From Starkeya sp. ORNL1 (GTDB taxonomy: Bacteria > Pseudomonadota > Alphaproteobacteria > Rhizobiales > Xanthobacteraceae), in contig NZ_CP048834.1 in assembly GCF_012971745.1 (NCBI RefSeq), forward strand, positions 2,108,001 to 2,172,000: DNA of 64,000 nucleotides, written 5' to 3'. Both the position numbers and the translations under genes were made by a program. The notes under the pieces were generated by a model, which was not told where the DNA came from, did not search any database, and was given only the letters and a program-made list of their open reading frames with translations. Shown here one piece after another: positions 7,939-15,683 of the stretch; the first letter of the stretch is position 1; every line of letters begins with the position of its first letter.

Positions 7939-9540
7939 ATGATCCAGACTATCGCCACGGCCCTCGGCGGGCTCGGCATCTTCTTCGCGGGCATGTATCT
8001 GCTGAAGGAGAACCTCAAGAAACTGGCGGGCCGGCGCTTCAAGCAGCTGGTCGCGATGTGGACGCGGGGGCGCTTCGCCGGCCTCGGTCTCGGCGTCGTC
8101 GCCGGCGGCGTGATGCAGAGCACCACCGCCGTCACCTTCATCCTCGCCAGCATGATCGCGAGCGGCCTGCTCGGCGTCGGCGCGGCGCTGCCGATCATCA
8201 CCGGCGCCAATGTCGGCGCCACCTTCCTGATCCTGATCGCGACCCTCAACATCCAGCTGTTCGTGCTGTTCGTGCTGGGGATCGCCGGCATCTCCTTCAC
8301 CTTCGACCGGCTGTCCGAGTTCCGCACCGTCGCCTCCGCCATCTTCGGCGTCGGGCTGGTGTTCTTCGGGCTGAAGATGCTGCAGACCGGGGTGGTGCCG
8401 CTGACCCAGGAGCCCTGGTTCGCCAGCCTGCTGACGCTGGCCGGGCCCTCGCTCATCATCCCGCTGCTGGTGGCCAGCGTGCTGACGGTGCTGGCGCAGT
8501 CCAGCACCTCGGTGGTGCTGCTGGTCATCACGCTCGCCACCGCCGGCGGCCTCACCTTCGAGCAGGCGATGATGGGCATCTATGGCGCCAATCTCGGCTC
8601 CAGCGCCCAGAACTATCTGCTGTCGTCGAGCCTCAATGGCCGGCCGAAGCAGGTCGCGATGTACCAGATCTCGTTCAACCTCATCACCGCCGCGGTGATG
8701 CTGCCGCTGTTCGTGATCGAGCGCTTCGGCCATGTGCCGCTGATCGAGGAACTGGTTCAATCGGTGAGCGATACGCTGGCGACGCGGCTCGCCTTAGTGC
8801 AGGTGACGTTCAATGTCGTCGGCGCCACGCTGATGACGATGCTGCTGCCCTATCTGCGCCGGTTCCTGGCGCACCGCTTCCCGCCGCTGCCCGACGAGGA
8901 CGATGCCGAGCCCGCCTATATCCACGACCAGGCGGCGCAGGAGCCGGATTCCGCGCTCGACCTCGCGCGGCTGGAGCAGCGCCGGCTCGCCTCCTATCTG
9001 CCGCGCTATCTCGAGGTCGCCCGTCACCCCTCGAGGGATGCGCCGGCGCGGCTGGACCGGCAGAATCGCAGCTTCACCGTGCTAGGCACCACGGTGCGCG
9101 ATTTCCTCACCGGGCTGCGGGAGGCGCCGTTCGACGCGGTGGGCTATGACCGGCTGAACCGCGCCATCAATCTGCAGCGCCTGCTCGACGGCCTCAACGA
9201 GACGCTGGTCGAGCTCGCCCGCACCTCGCGCCTCACCGACGACGCGGCGCTGGCGCGCCGGCTGCTCGCCAATGTGGTGGAGGGCATCGATGCGGTGCTG
9301 CTCACCCTGGTCGACGCGCTGGGCGACGCCTCGGGCGAGGACCGCGCGCTGTTCCGGGCCATGACGCGCCATCGCGGCGAGGTGATGCACGGCCTGCGTG
9401 AAGCCTATCTCGCCGCCGACGCCCACCTCTCCACCGCCGAGAAGGGCACGATCCTGATCGTCACCAACCTCGCCGAGCGCGCGCTGTGGCTGCTGGGGCA
9501 GATCGCCGAACAGGAAGAGACGGTGCGGGCGGGTAATTAA
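7939..9540 (+). CDS. Na+/phosphate cotransporter family protein (NptA/YjbB type)
   Basis: A 533-residue protein from ATG 7939 (a TTG one codon earlier is less likely). Two inverted Na/Pi repeats are visible: GGVMQSTTAVTFILASM near residue 55 and LTVLAQSSTSVVLLVITLA near residue 185. These are the QS(S/T) signatures of the PF02690 family. Several membrane segments span about residues 1-320. The C-terminal 170 residues are soluble and helical, resembling a PhoU-like domain, as is usual in bacterial members. It likely moves inorganic phosphate across the inner membrane. The Pho box upstream fits induction by phosphate limitation. Confidence 0.88.
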   Translation: MIQTIATALGGLGIFFAGMYLLKENLKKLAGRRFKQLVAMWTRGRFAGLGLGVVAGGVMQSTTAVTFILASMIASGLLGVGAALPIITGANVGATFLILIATLNIQLFVLFVLGIAGISFTFDRLSEFRTVASAIFGVGLVFFGLKMLQTGVVPLTQEPWFASLLTLAGPSLIIPLLVASVLTVLAQSSTSVVLLVITLATAGGLTFEQAMMGIYGANLGSSAQNYLLSSSLNGRPKQVAMYQISFNLITAAVMLPLFVIERFGHVPLIEELVQSVSDTLATRLALVQVTFNVVGATLMTMLLPYLRRFLAHRFPPLPDEDDAEPAYIHDQAAQEPDSALDLARLEQRRLASYLPRYLEVARHPSRDAPARLDRQNRSFTVLGTTVRDFLTGLREAPFDAVGYDRLNRAINLQRLLDGLNETLVELARTSRLTDDAALARRLLANVVEGIDAVLLTLVDALGDASGEDRALFRAMTRHRGEVMHGLREAYLAADAHLSTAEKGTILIVTNLAERALWLLGQIAEQEETVRAGN

Positions 9541-9558
9541 CCACGTCGAAAAGAACCA

Positions 9559-9669
9559 CGTCATCCTGAGGTGCGAGCGTAGCGAGCCTCGAAGGATGCC
9601 CGTCCCCGAGGACCGTCATCTGCTTCAGCATCCTTCGAGGCTCGGATCTTGCCCGAGCACCTCAGGATG
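9559..9669. repeat. Paired inverted repeat family R2, copy 2
   Basis: CGTCATCCTGAGGTGCGAGC...CTCGAAGGATGC, then an inverted module ATCCTTCGAGG...GAGCACCTCAGGATG. It sits between the convergent ends of the phosphate transporter and the STAS gene and can act as a bidirectional stem-loop. Confidence 0.88.
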
Positions 9670-9698
9670 GCGTGGTCTTGTTTGCAGGATGAGGTGGT

Positions 9699-10001
9699 TC
9701 AAACGATCTTGAAGATCGTCGAGAAGCCGGAAATGTCGAACACCTCGCGCACGTGCGGCTGCAGGCCGGAGAGCGTCAGGTCGCGCCCGGCGGCGCGCAT
9801 CTGCTTGGCAGCGATCAGGAGCGAGCGCAGACCGGAGCTGGCGATATAGTCGACATGGGCCATGTCGACCTCGATCGCACCGGGCTCCTGCTGGATGGTC
9901 TCGGTGATGTAGGTCTCGAACGTCTTCGCATGGACCGTATCCAGGCGGCCGTTCATGCGCACGACGGTGTGGTCGCCGAGCCGTTCATGGCTGATGTTCA
10001 T
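9699..10001 (-). CDS. STAS-domain anti-sigma factor antagonist
   Basis: A 100-residue single STAS domain. The segment IEVDMAHVDYIASSGLRSLLIAAKQMRAAGRDLTLSG holds the conserved Ser-Ser pair (residues about 55-56) that is phosphorylated by RsbW-like kinases in SpoIIAA/RsbV proteins. In partner switching, the unphosphorylated form captures the anti-sigma kinase. The matching kinase-fold gene is immediately upstream (33-nt gap) and a SpoIIE-type phosphatase is encoded 3.4 kb away. Together these make a complete switch. Confidence 0.92.
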   Translation of the reverse strand: MNISHERLGDHTVVRMNGRLDTVHAKTFETYITETIQQEPGAIEVDMAHVDYIASSGLRSLLIAAKQMRAAGRDLTLSGLQPHVREVFDISGFSTIFKIV

Positions 10002-10034
10002 GCACTCGCCTTCACTTTTTTGTGCCGACCGGAA

Positions 10035-10511
10035 TTACGCCGGCTGAGGAGTTCGCTCGATGTCGGGAAGCCGGCTGCCGAGTATCAGTTGATTATTGCC
10101 GTCCGTGTGGCAATACGAAAATTCGTCGAGCAGGTGGCGCATCAGCTGCACGCCGTGCCCGCCAATTGCGGCGTGTTCCACGTCTTCCGGCACGTCGGGC
10201 TCGTCGATCGCGGTGGGGTCGAACGGCGCGCCATTGTCGCAGATTCGCACCAGCGCCATGCCGCGATCGCGGCGATAGGCGATCTTGATCGCAGCCTCCG
10301 CCGGCGCCGGGTCCGGAAAACCATAGGAAATGACGTTCACCAGCGCCTCCTCCAGCCCGAGCTGGAGGGTGAACAGCGTGCGCTCCGGCCAGCTGTCGCG
10401 GGCCGCGAGCGTCTCGAGCCACGCGGCGGCGCGCGGCAGTTCGTCGAGGCGGACGGCAAGCGGCAACACATCCGCCGCCCCCGATCCGAAGCCGTCATTG
10501 ACACCGACCAT
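10035..10511 (-). CDS. RsbW-like ATP-binding protein (anti-sigma/serine kinase fold)
   Basis: A 158-residue HATPase_c protein. The N box region FTLQLGLEEALVNVISYGFPD (E and N ligands), the G1 box VRICDNGAPFDP, and the GGHGVQLMRHLLDEFSY G2 box are all present. It should bind ATP and phosphorylate the STAS partner encoded just downstream, or hold a sigma factor or other target. No sigma gene is adjacent, so the final output is open. An inverted repeat at 10548-10564 lies 37 nt upstream of the start. Confidence 0.9.
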   Translation of the reverse strand: MVGVNDGFGSGAADVLPLAVRLDELPRAAAWLETLAARDSWPERTLFTLQLGLEEALVNVISYGFPDPAPAEAAIKIAYRRDRGMALVRICDNGAPFDPTAIDEPDVPEDVEHAAIGGHGVQLMRHLLDEFSYCHTDGNNQLILGSRLPDIERTPQPA

Positions 10512-10547
10512 TCCGCCTCGCTCGTGTGCGCCTCGACAGTCGCCGCG

Positions 10548-10564
10548 CGGTATCGTTAATACCG
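10548..10564. promoter_or_regulatory. Inverted repeat in divergent promoter region
   Basis: CGGTAT-CGTTA-ATACCG, a perfect 6-bp palindrome with a 5-nt centre. It sits between the HATPase/STAS pair (minus) and the sensory operon (plus), where one bound regulator could control both. The regulator is not identified. Confidence 0.45.
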
Positions 10565-10644
10565 TGGACAGGACGCCGCGATATTCTCGCAGCCGTCCGC
10601 ATCATATAAGCTCGAATCCTTAACTGCCTCCAGAGGATGCCCGC

Positions 10645-11658
10645 GTGATCCACCGCCGCGACCTTCTCGCGCTCGCCGCGTGCGGTGTCGGCACGGGCAT
10701 TATCGGTGCGCGGCCGGTCTTCGCGCAGGAGCGGCCGTTCCGCATCCTGATGCTGACCTTCAACGGCGAAACCGAGGTCGAGCGCGGCTTCCGCGACTAT
10801 CTCACCGATTTCGGCGTGCGCACCGAGGTCATTGTCCGCAAGGTCGGCCGCACGCAATCGGATGTGGCGCCGGTGCTGAGCACGCTGCCGGAGATCGCGC
10901 CGGACCTCATCTATACGCGCGGCGCGTCGATGACGCTGGCGGTGGTCGGCCCATATGACGCGCCCAACCCGGCCGACTATGTGCGCGACCGGCCGGTGGT
11001 GTTCGCCCTCGTCGCCGCGCCGGTGCAGGCGAAGATCGTGCGCAGCCTCGAGCGTCCGGGCGGCAATGTCACCGGCGCCATGCATGTCGTGCCGGTGCCC
11101 GTGCAGCTGCGCGCCATGCAGTCCTACCGGCCGTTCAAGAAGGTCGGCGCGCTCTATTCACCCACCGAGCAGAACGCCGCGGCCGTGGTCGAGCAGGTGC
11201 GGGAGCATTTGACCGCCATCGGCGCCGAGCTCATCACCCGCAACTTCCAGACCGGGCCCGACGGCATGCCGATCGCCGATGGGGTGGATGTGCTGGTCAA
11301 CGAGTTGAAGGCGGCGGGCGTCGACTGGATCTATCTGGTGCCCGACACCTTCGGCAGCACCGTACTCGCCCGCATTTCGCCTCCAGCGCTCGCCGCCGGC
11401 CTGCCGATGTTCGGCGCCACCGAGATGGCGGTGCGCCAGGGCGGCGCGCTGGTCGGCCTGGTCAGCCGCTATTACGCCGTCGGCCAGCTCGCCGGCGCCA
11501 AGGCGATGGAGATACTGGTGGCCCGCACCCCGGTGCGCGACATACCGGTGGGCACGCTGAAGCGCTTCTCGCTCATCATCAACATCAACATCGCCAAGAA
11601 GCTCGGCATCTACCCGCCGATCGAGATGCTGAACTATGCCGAGGTCGTGACGTCGTGA
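10645..11658 (+). CDS. ABC_sub_bind family (PF04392) periplasmic binding protein
   Basis: A 337-residue exported binding protein. GTG 10645 is chosen because the upstream ATG at 10636 runs into a stop within four codons, and an AGAGG ribosome site precedes it. The N-terminus is a Tat/Sec-like signal (HRRDLLALAACGVGTGIIGARPVFAQ). The body has the ABC_sub_bind pattern: PDLIYTRGASMTLAVVGPYD, SLERPGGNVTGAMHV, KKVGALYSPTEQNAAAVVEQ, and AAGLPMFGATEMAVRQGGALVGL. No permease or ATPase is near. Instead three membrane signalling genes follow, so it probably serves as the ligand sensor of that operon rather than for transport. Confidence 0.85.
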   Translation: MIHRRDLLALAACGVGTGIIGARPVFAQERPFRILMLTFNGETEVERGFRDYLTDFGVRTEVIVRKVGRTQSDVAPVLSTLPEIAPDLIYTRGASMTLAVVGPYDAPNPADYVRDRPVVFALVAAPVQAKIVRSLERPGGNVTGAMHVVPVPVQLRAMQSYRPFKKVGALYSPTEQNAAAVVEQVREHLTAIGAELITRNFQTGPDGMPIADGVDVLVNELKAAGVDWIYLVPDTFGSTVLARISPPALAAGLPMFGATEMAVRQGGALVGLVSRYYAVGQLAGAKAMEILVARTPVRDIPVGTLKRFSLIININIAKKLGIYPPIEMLNYAEVVTS

Positions 11659-11680
11659 GTGGCACCGGTCTTCCAGTGCC

Positions 11681-11801
11681 ACGTCATCCTGAGGTGCTCG
11701 GGCGCAGCCCGAGCCTCGAAGGATGCCCACCCCAGATGGCCGCCTTCGGCTTCAACATCCTTCGAGGCCGGCCGCACGGCCGGCACCTCAGGATGACGTC
11801 G
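11681..11801. repeat. Paired inverted repeat family R2, copy 3
   Basis: CGTCATCCTGAGGTGCTCG...CGAAGGATGC and the inverted ATCCTTCGAGG...CACCTCAGGATGACG. This copy interrupts the sensory operon between the binding-protein gene and the first membrane gene, so it may set different expression levels of the two parts. Confidence 0.88.
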
Positions 11802-11824
11802 TCACCCGGCAGGGCCCCCGCCTC

Positions 11825-12583
11825 ATGAGCTTCCGGCGGCGCCTCATGCTCATCGTGGTCAGCGCCATCGCGTGCGCGCTGCTCGCCGTCGCGGGCATGG
11901 CCTGGCGGGCCGCCGCCGATGTGGGCGACGCCATCGAGCAGGGCCGCGCCACCTATCTCATCGGCATCATCCGCAGCGCGGCCGAGACCAACCTCTCCTT
12001 CGGCCTGCCGCTCGACCAGATGCCGACCATCGAGGCGCTGATGGAGCGCGAAAAGCTCTCCGATCCCTCCATCCTCGCCATCGACGTGTTCTATCCGGAA
12101 GGACGCTCGGTCTACAGCACCGACCGCGGCGCGCTCGGCGAGCCGGTGCCCCCGGACTGGACCACGTCGCTTTACCGGCCCGGCCTGTGGCAGCTCTCCG
12201 CGCATGGCGAGCTGGTGCTCGGCAGCCGCGTCGAGAACGAGCTCGGCACCGCCGCCGGCGGCATTGCCATCACCTTGTCCGACCAGCCGCGCGAGACCCG
12301 CGACTTCGCCCTCGCACTCGACCTTGCGAGCCTCACCTTCATCGTGACGCTGGCCGGCGCCCTGCTGGCGGCCTTCACCATCCGCCCGCTGGCGCGCCTG
12401 CTGACACGCCCGTTCGCCAATGCGGCGCAGGCGCTGGCAGAAGGCAGCGAAGCGGCACGCCACGGCAAGCCGCACGGCGCGCTGGGGCTGGCGGCGCACG
12501 ATGTGCGCGAGCGCTGGCAGGCGAGCGAGGCCGCCGCGGCGCAGGCAATGCACGATTTGCGGGCACTCGACGATGGCGCTTGA
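11825..12583 (+). CDS. Membrane sensor-like protein, unknown family (1)
   Basis: A 252-residue protein from ATG 11825; the longer frame from 11723 would translate the repeat. Topology: an N-terminal membrane helix (LMLIVVSAIACALLAVAGMAW), a roughly 130-residue periplasmic region with a PAS-like stretch (ILAIDVFYPEGRSVYSTDRGA), and a second helix (LTFIVTLAGALLAAFTI). A HAMP-like cytoplasmic end follows (RPLARLLTRPFANAAQALAEGSEAA). No catalytic domain is visible. It overlaps the next gene by 11 nt and likely passes a periplasmic signal to partners in the same operon. Confidence 0.7.
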   Translation: MSFRRRLMLIVVSAIACALLAVAGMAWRAAADVGDAIEQGRATYLIGIIRSAAETNLSFGLPLDQMPTIEALMEREKLSDPSILAIDVFYPEGRSVYSTDRGALGEPVPPDWTTSLYRPGLWQLSAHGELVLGSRVENELGTAAGGIAITLSDQPRETRDFALALDLASLTFIVTLAGALLAAFTIRPLARLLTRPFANAAQALAEGSEAARHGKPHGALGLAAHDVRERWQASEAAAAQAMHDLRALDDGA

Positions 12584-13433
12584 ACCCGTGGCGCTTGAAC
12601 CCATCGCGCTTGAACCGACAGCGCATCAGCCGGTGGTGCACCCGCCCGGCTTCTTCGGCCGCCACGGCGCGACGCTGGCCTGCGGCATCGCCGCGCTGCT
12701 GCTGGTCGGCATCATCGGCGGCTTCGGCGCCTGGCTGATCATCGACCGCTTCAACCGCTCGGTCGAGCTCGGCGCCCGCACCGAGGTCTCGGCGATCGGC
12801 ACCGCGGTGGCCGGCGCGCTGGCGCACCAGTTCGAGCGCGCCGGCGATTACGGCATCCCGCTCGACAAGCTCGGCGGCGTCTCGGAATACCTGACCCAGA
12901 CCGCCCGCGACGTGCGCGGCGTCGCCCGCATCGTGCTGCGGCTGTCGAACGGCCAGGAGATCCGCCCGGCGAACGACGAGGACGGCAATGGCGACCCGAC
13001 CCGCGAGACCGTGTTCGCGCCTATTTTCGCCGGCGGCGGCAATCTCGGCCAGATCGAGGTGCTGACCGACGCCGCCGAGCTGATCACCCCGCTCGCCCGG
13101 ATGCGCGCACTGGCGGCACTGATGGTCGGCGGGCTGGCGCTCATCGCCGCGCTCGCCGCCGCCACGCTGGTCGGTCGCCGCCTCGACCAGCGCCGCATCG
13201 AGTTCCTCGCGCATCTCGACCGCAATGCCGGCGGCAACTTCATTCGCGGCGCGGTGCCGCGCGTCGGCGGGCACGACGACGTTGCCCACGCCTACCAGGC
13301 GCTGCGCACCGGCGAGGAGCGCATGGTGGAGAGCCGTGCCGCGGTCGATGCCTATGCCGAGGAACTGCTCGGCGTCGATTTCGACGGCGTGCTGCGCGAT
13401 CGTATCGAACGCACCGTGCGGGAACTCGGCTGA
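12573..13433 (+). CDS. Membrane sensor-like protein, unknown family (2)
   Basis: A 286-residue protein from ATG 12573, overlapping the previous stop and ending with a TGATG overlap to the next gene. The N-terminus has three ALEP(V/I/T) repeats encoded by a 15-nt tandem repeat. A membrane helix follows (ATLACGIAALLLVGIIGGFGAWLII), then a periplasmic region of about 115 residues with a PAS-like stretch (VARIVLRLSNGQEIRPANDED). A second helix (LAALMVGGLALIAALAAATLVG) leads to a helical cytoplasmic tail. It has no enzyme domain. Its architecture mirrors the gene before it. Confidence 0.7.
   Translation: MALEPVALEPIALEPTAHQPVVHPPGFFGRHGATLACGIAALLLVGIIGGFGAWLIIDRFNRSVELGARTEVSAIGTAVAGALAHQFERAGDYGIPLDKLGGVSEYLTQTARDVRGVARIVLRLSNGQEIRPANDEDGNGDPTRETVFAPIFAGGGNLGQIEVLTDAAELITPLARMRALAALMVGGLALIAALAAATLVGRRLDQRRIEFLAHLDRNAGGNFIRGAVPRVGGHDDVAHAYQALRTGEERMVESRAAVDAYAEELLGVDFDGVLRDRIERTVRELG
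12576..12620. repeat. 15-nt tandem repeat, three units
   Basis: Three consecutive units of GCGCTTGAACCC/G plus a variable codon (GTG, ATC, ACA) encode ALEPV-ALEPI-ALEPT at the N-terminus of the second sensor. The first unit also carries the TGA stop of the upstream gene in its other frame. Confidence 0.85.
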
Positions 13434-15496
13434 TGCTGCTGCGCACCCGCATCACCCTCATCGTCGCGCTCGGCTTCGTGCTGCTGGTCGCCGTGCTCGG
13501 GCTCGGCTCCTATCTCAGCGACCGCCAGGACGAGAAGCGCTTCTCCGAGATCGCGACCCTGGCCCAGTCCGCGCTATGGGACGAGATCGTGCGCGGCGCC
13601 ACCGCCGACCTCGTCGACGAGCATGGACGGCTCTCCGCCTCGGACGCCTTCCGCAATGCCGCGCTGGCCCGCGACCGTACCGCCGCCACCGCGGCGCTGA
13701 CGACGGAGGGCGTCGCGATCGACCAGAATGGCGGCGAGATCGTCGCGGTGATCGGCGCCAATCGCGACCCGCTCATGGTGGTCGGCTCGCTCGGCAAGGA
13801 CCAGATCACGATGCAGGCGCTGCTCGATGCGGGCACGCTCGACCGGGTGATCGCCGGCTCGCGCATCAATGGCTTGCGCCAGGTCTCGGCGAGCGAGGTC
13901 ATCATCCTCGCCGCCGGCCCGCTCAACCTGCCGGGTGGCGGGCGCGCGGCGCTGCTGCTGGCGCGCGGCGCGCAGGGCCCGCTGCAACGCTTCGCCGACC
14001 AGACCGGCTCGGCGGCGACGCTGGTCACGCTGCGCGGGCGCGTCGTCGCCTCGACCGATGCCGAGCTGTGGCAGCATGCCGGCATCACGCTTGCCCCGCG
14101 CAGCCCGACCGTCGAGCAGGTCGATTATGACGGGCGGCTCTACAGCCTGGTCAGCGTGCCGATCAGCGACATCACCGGCGGCGTCACCGGCGCGGTGGCG
14201 AGCCTGCGCGACATGACCGACACGCTCAGCGTCTCGCGCTTCATCAGCCACGCTGCGCTGGTGGGCGCCGTCGGGCTCTCGCTGATCGGCATCATCGGGC
14301 TGAACTTCTATCTGTGGCGCGGCTTCCGCCCACTGGAAGGCGCGATCAACGCCATGCATGCGCTGGCGCGCGGCGACCTCTCGGCGCGCCTGGAAGGCAG
14401 CGGCCGACGCGACGAGATCGGCCGCATTGCCGAGGCCATCGACACCTTCCGCGGCAACGCGCAGGCGCTCGCCGACAGCCGCACCCAGCGCGAGCGCATC
14501 CGCCGCCGCCAGGAATCGGTGATCCGCACCGAGCTGGAGGGGCTCGCCGCCTCGCTCGATTCGGTCGGCCGCGAGGGCGTGCTGACGCTGCTCTCCGATC
14601 TGTCGGCGGGCGAGGCGCCGCAGGAGGATCCGCTGCGCCGGCTCGCCGGGGTGATGCGCGACCTGTCACGGCGCATCGTCGACCAGCACCAGACGCTGTC
14701 CTCGATGGTGCATGAGTTGCGCGAGGCCCTGGTCACCAAGACCAAGCTCGCCGGCCTGCAGCAGGAGCTGGAGATCGCTCGGCAGGTGCAGCTCGCCATC
14801 CTGCCGCGCGACGTGCCGCGCGACACCCGCATCGAAGTGAACGGGCTGATGACCCCGGCGCGCGAGGTGGGCGGCGACTTCTTCGACTATTTCATGGTCG
14901 ACCGGAACACCATGGGCTTCGTCATCGCCGACGTGTCCGGCAAGGGCGTGCCGGCGGCGCTGTTCATGGCGATCTCGCGCACGCTGCTGAAATCGACCGC
15001 GCTGTTCGAGGCCTCGCCGGCGCTGTGCATGCGACGCATCAACGACGTGCTGGCGTCCGAGAACGACCAGATGCTGTTCGTCACCATGCTGTACGGCATC
15101 GTCGATCTCAGGACCGGCCGGGTGACCTATGTGAATGCCGGCCACAATCCGCCTTATCGCGTCACCAAGGATGGCGAGATCACGCTGGTGCCGCCGACCG
15201 GGGGCATGGCGGTCGCGGTGGTGGAGGACTTCCCCTATGTCGAGCGCGAATTGCGGCTCGCTCCCGGCGAGACGCTGTTCCTGTTCACCGACGGCGTGAC
15301 CGAGGCCTTCGACCCGGAAGACGTAGCGTATGGCGAGGACCGGCTGATCGAGATCCTCGCCACCACCTGCGGCGGCGACCGGCCGATCGGCGCGGCGGCG
15401 GAAGCCGTGGTCACCTCGGTGCGCGCCTTCGAGCAGGGCCTGCCGCCGGCGGACGACCTGACGTGCCTGGCGGTGAGGTATCGCGGGCCGGCGTAG
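13433..15496 (+). CDS. SpoIIE/RsbU-type PP2C phosphatase with HAMP domain
   Basis: A 687-residue membrane phosphatase. It has an N-terminal helix (ITLIVALGFVLLVAVLGLGSYL), a large periplasmic sensor (about residues 35-265), and a second helix (HAALVGAVGLSLIGIIGLNFYLW). A HAMP domain follows (FRPLEGAINAMHALARGDLSARLEG...RIAEAID), then a coiled linker. The SpoIIE catalytic domain starts LEIARQVQLAILPRDVP. Metal-binding Asp residues are in VGGDFFDYF, IADVSGKGVPAALFMA and the C-terminal LFLFTDGVTEAFD and PPADDLTCL. It should dephosphorylate the STAS antagonist encoded at 9699-10001, which would set the partner switch. Confidence 0.93.
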   Translation: MLLRTRITLIVALGFVLLVAVLGLGSYLSDRQDEKRFSEIATLAQSALWDEIVRGATADLVDEHGRLSASDAFRNAALARDRTAATAALTTEGVAIDQNGGEIVAVIGANRDPLMVVGSLGKDQITMQALLDAGTLDRVIAGSRINGLRQVSASEVIILAAGPLNLPGGGRAALLLARGAQGPLQRFADQTGSAATLVTLRGRVVASTDAELWQHAGITLAPRSPTVEQVDYDGRLYSLVSVPISDITGGVTGAVASLRDMTDTLSVSRFISHAALVGAVGLSLIGIIGLNFYLWRGFRPLEGAINAMHALARGDLSARLEGSGRRDEIGRIAEAIDTFRGNAQALADSRTQRERIRRRQESVIRTELEGLAASLDSVGREGVLTLLSDLSAGEAPQEDPLRRLAGVMRDLSRRIVDQHQTLSSMVHELREALVTKTKLAGLQQELEIARQVQLAILPRDVPRDTRIEVNGLMTPAREVGGDFFDYFMVDRNTMGFVIADVSGKGVPAALFMAISRTLLKSTALFEASPALCMRRINDVLASENDQMLFVTMLYGIVDLRTGRVTYVNAGHNPPYRVTKDGEITLVPPTGGMAVAVVEDFPYVERELRLAPGETLFLFTDGVTEAFDPEDVAYGEDRLIEILATTCGGDRPIGAAAEAVVTSVRAFEQGLPPADDLTCLAVRYRGPA

Positions 15497-15544
15497 GTCG
15501 TCATCCGGGCATCCCAACACGCCGTCATCCCGGAAAACCCCGGT

Positions 15545-15645
15545 CGTCATCCCGGACGGCCGAAGGCCGATCCGGGATCGTAGGAAGGTGCCGAGCGGCA
15601 CTTCACGCGATCCCGGCTCTCCGCTTCGCTGCGGCCGGGATGACG
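15545..15645. repeat. REP-like repeat family R1, copy 3
   Basis: CGTCATCCCGGACGGCCGA...GCGGCCGGGATGACG, preceded by two short partial GTCATCC copies at 15500-15545. It lies between the convergent phosphatase and permease genes. Confidence 0.88.
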
Positions 15646-15683
15646 ACTAATGGGAATGACGCCGGGGCGCCGTCGCCCCGCAC

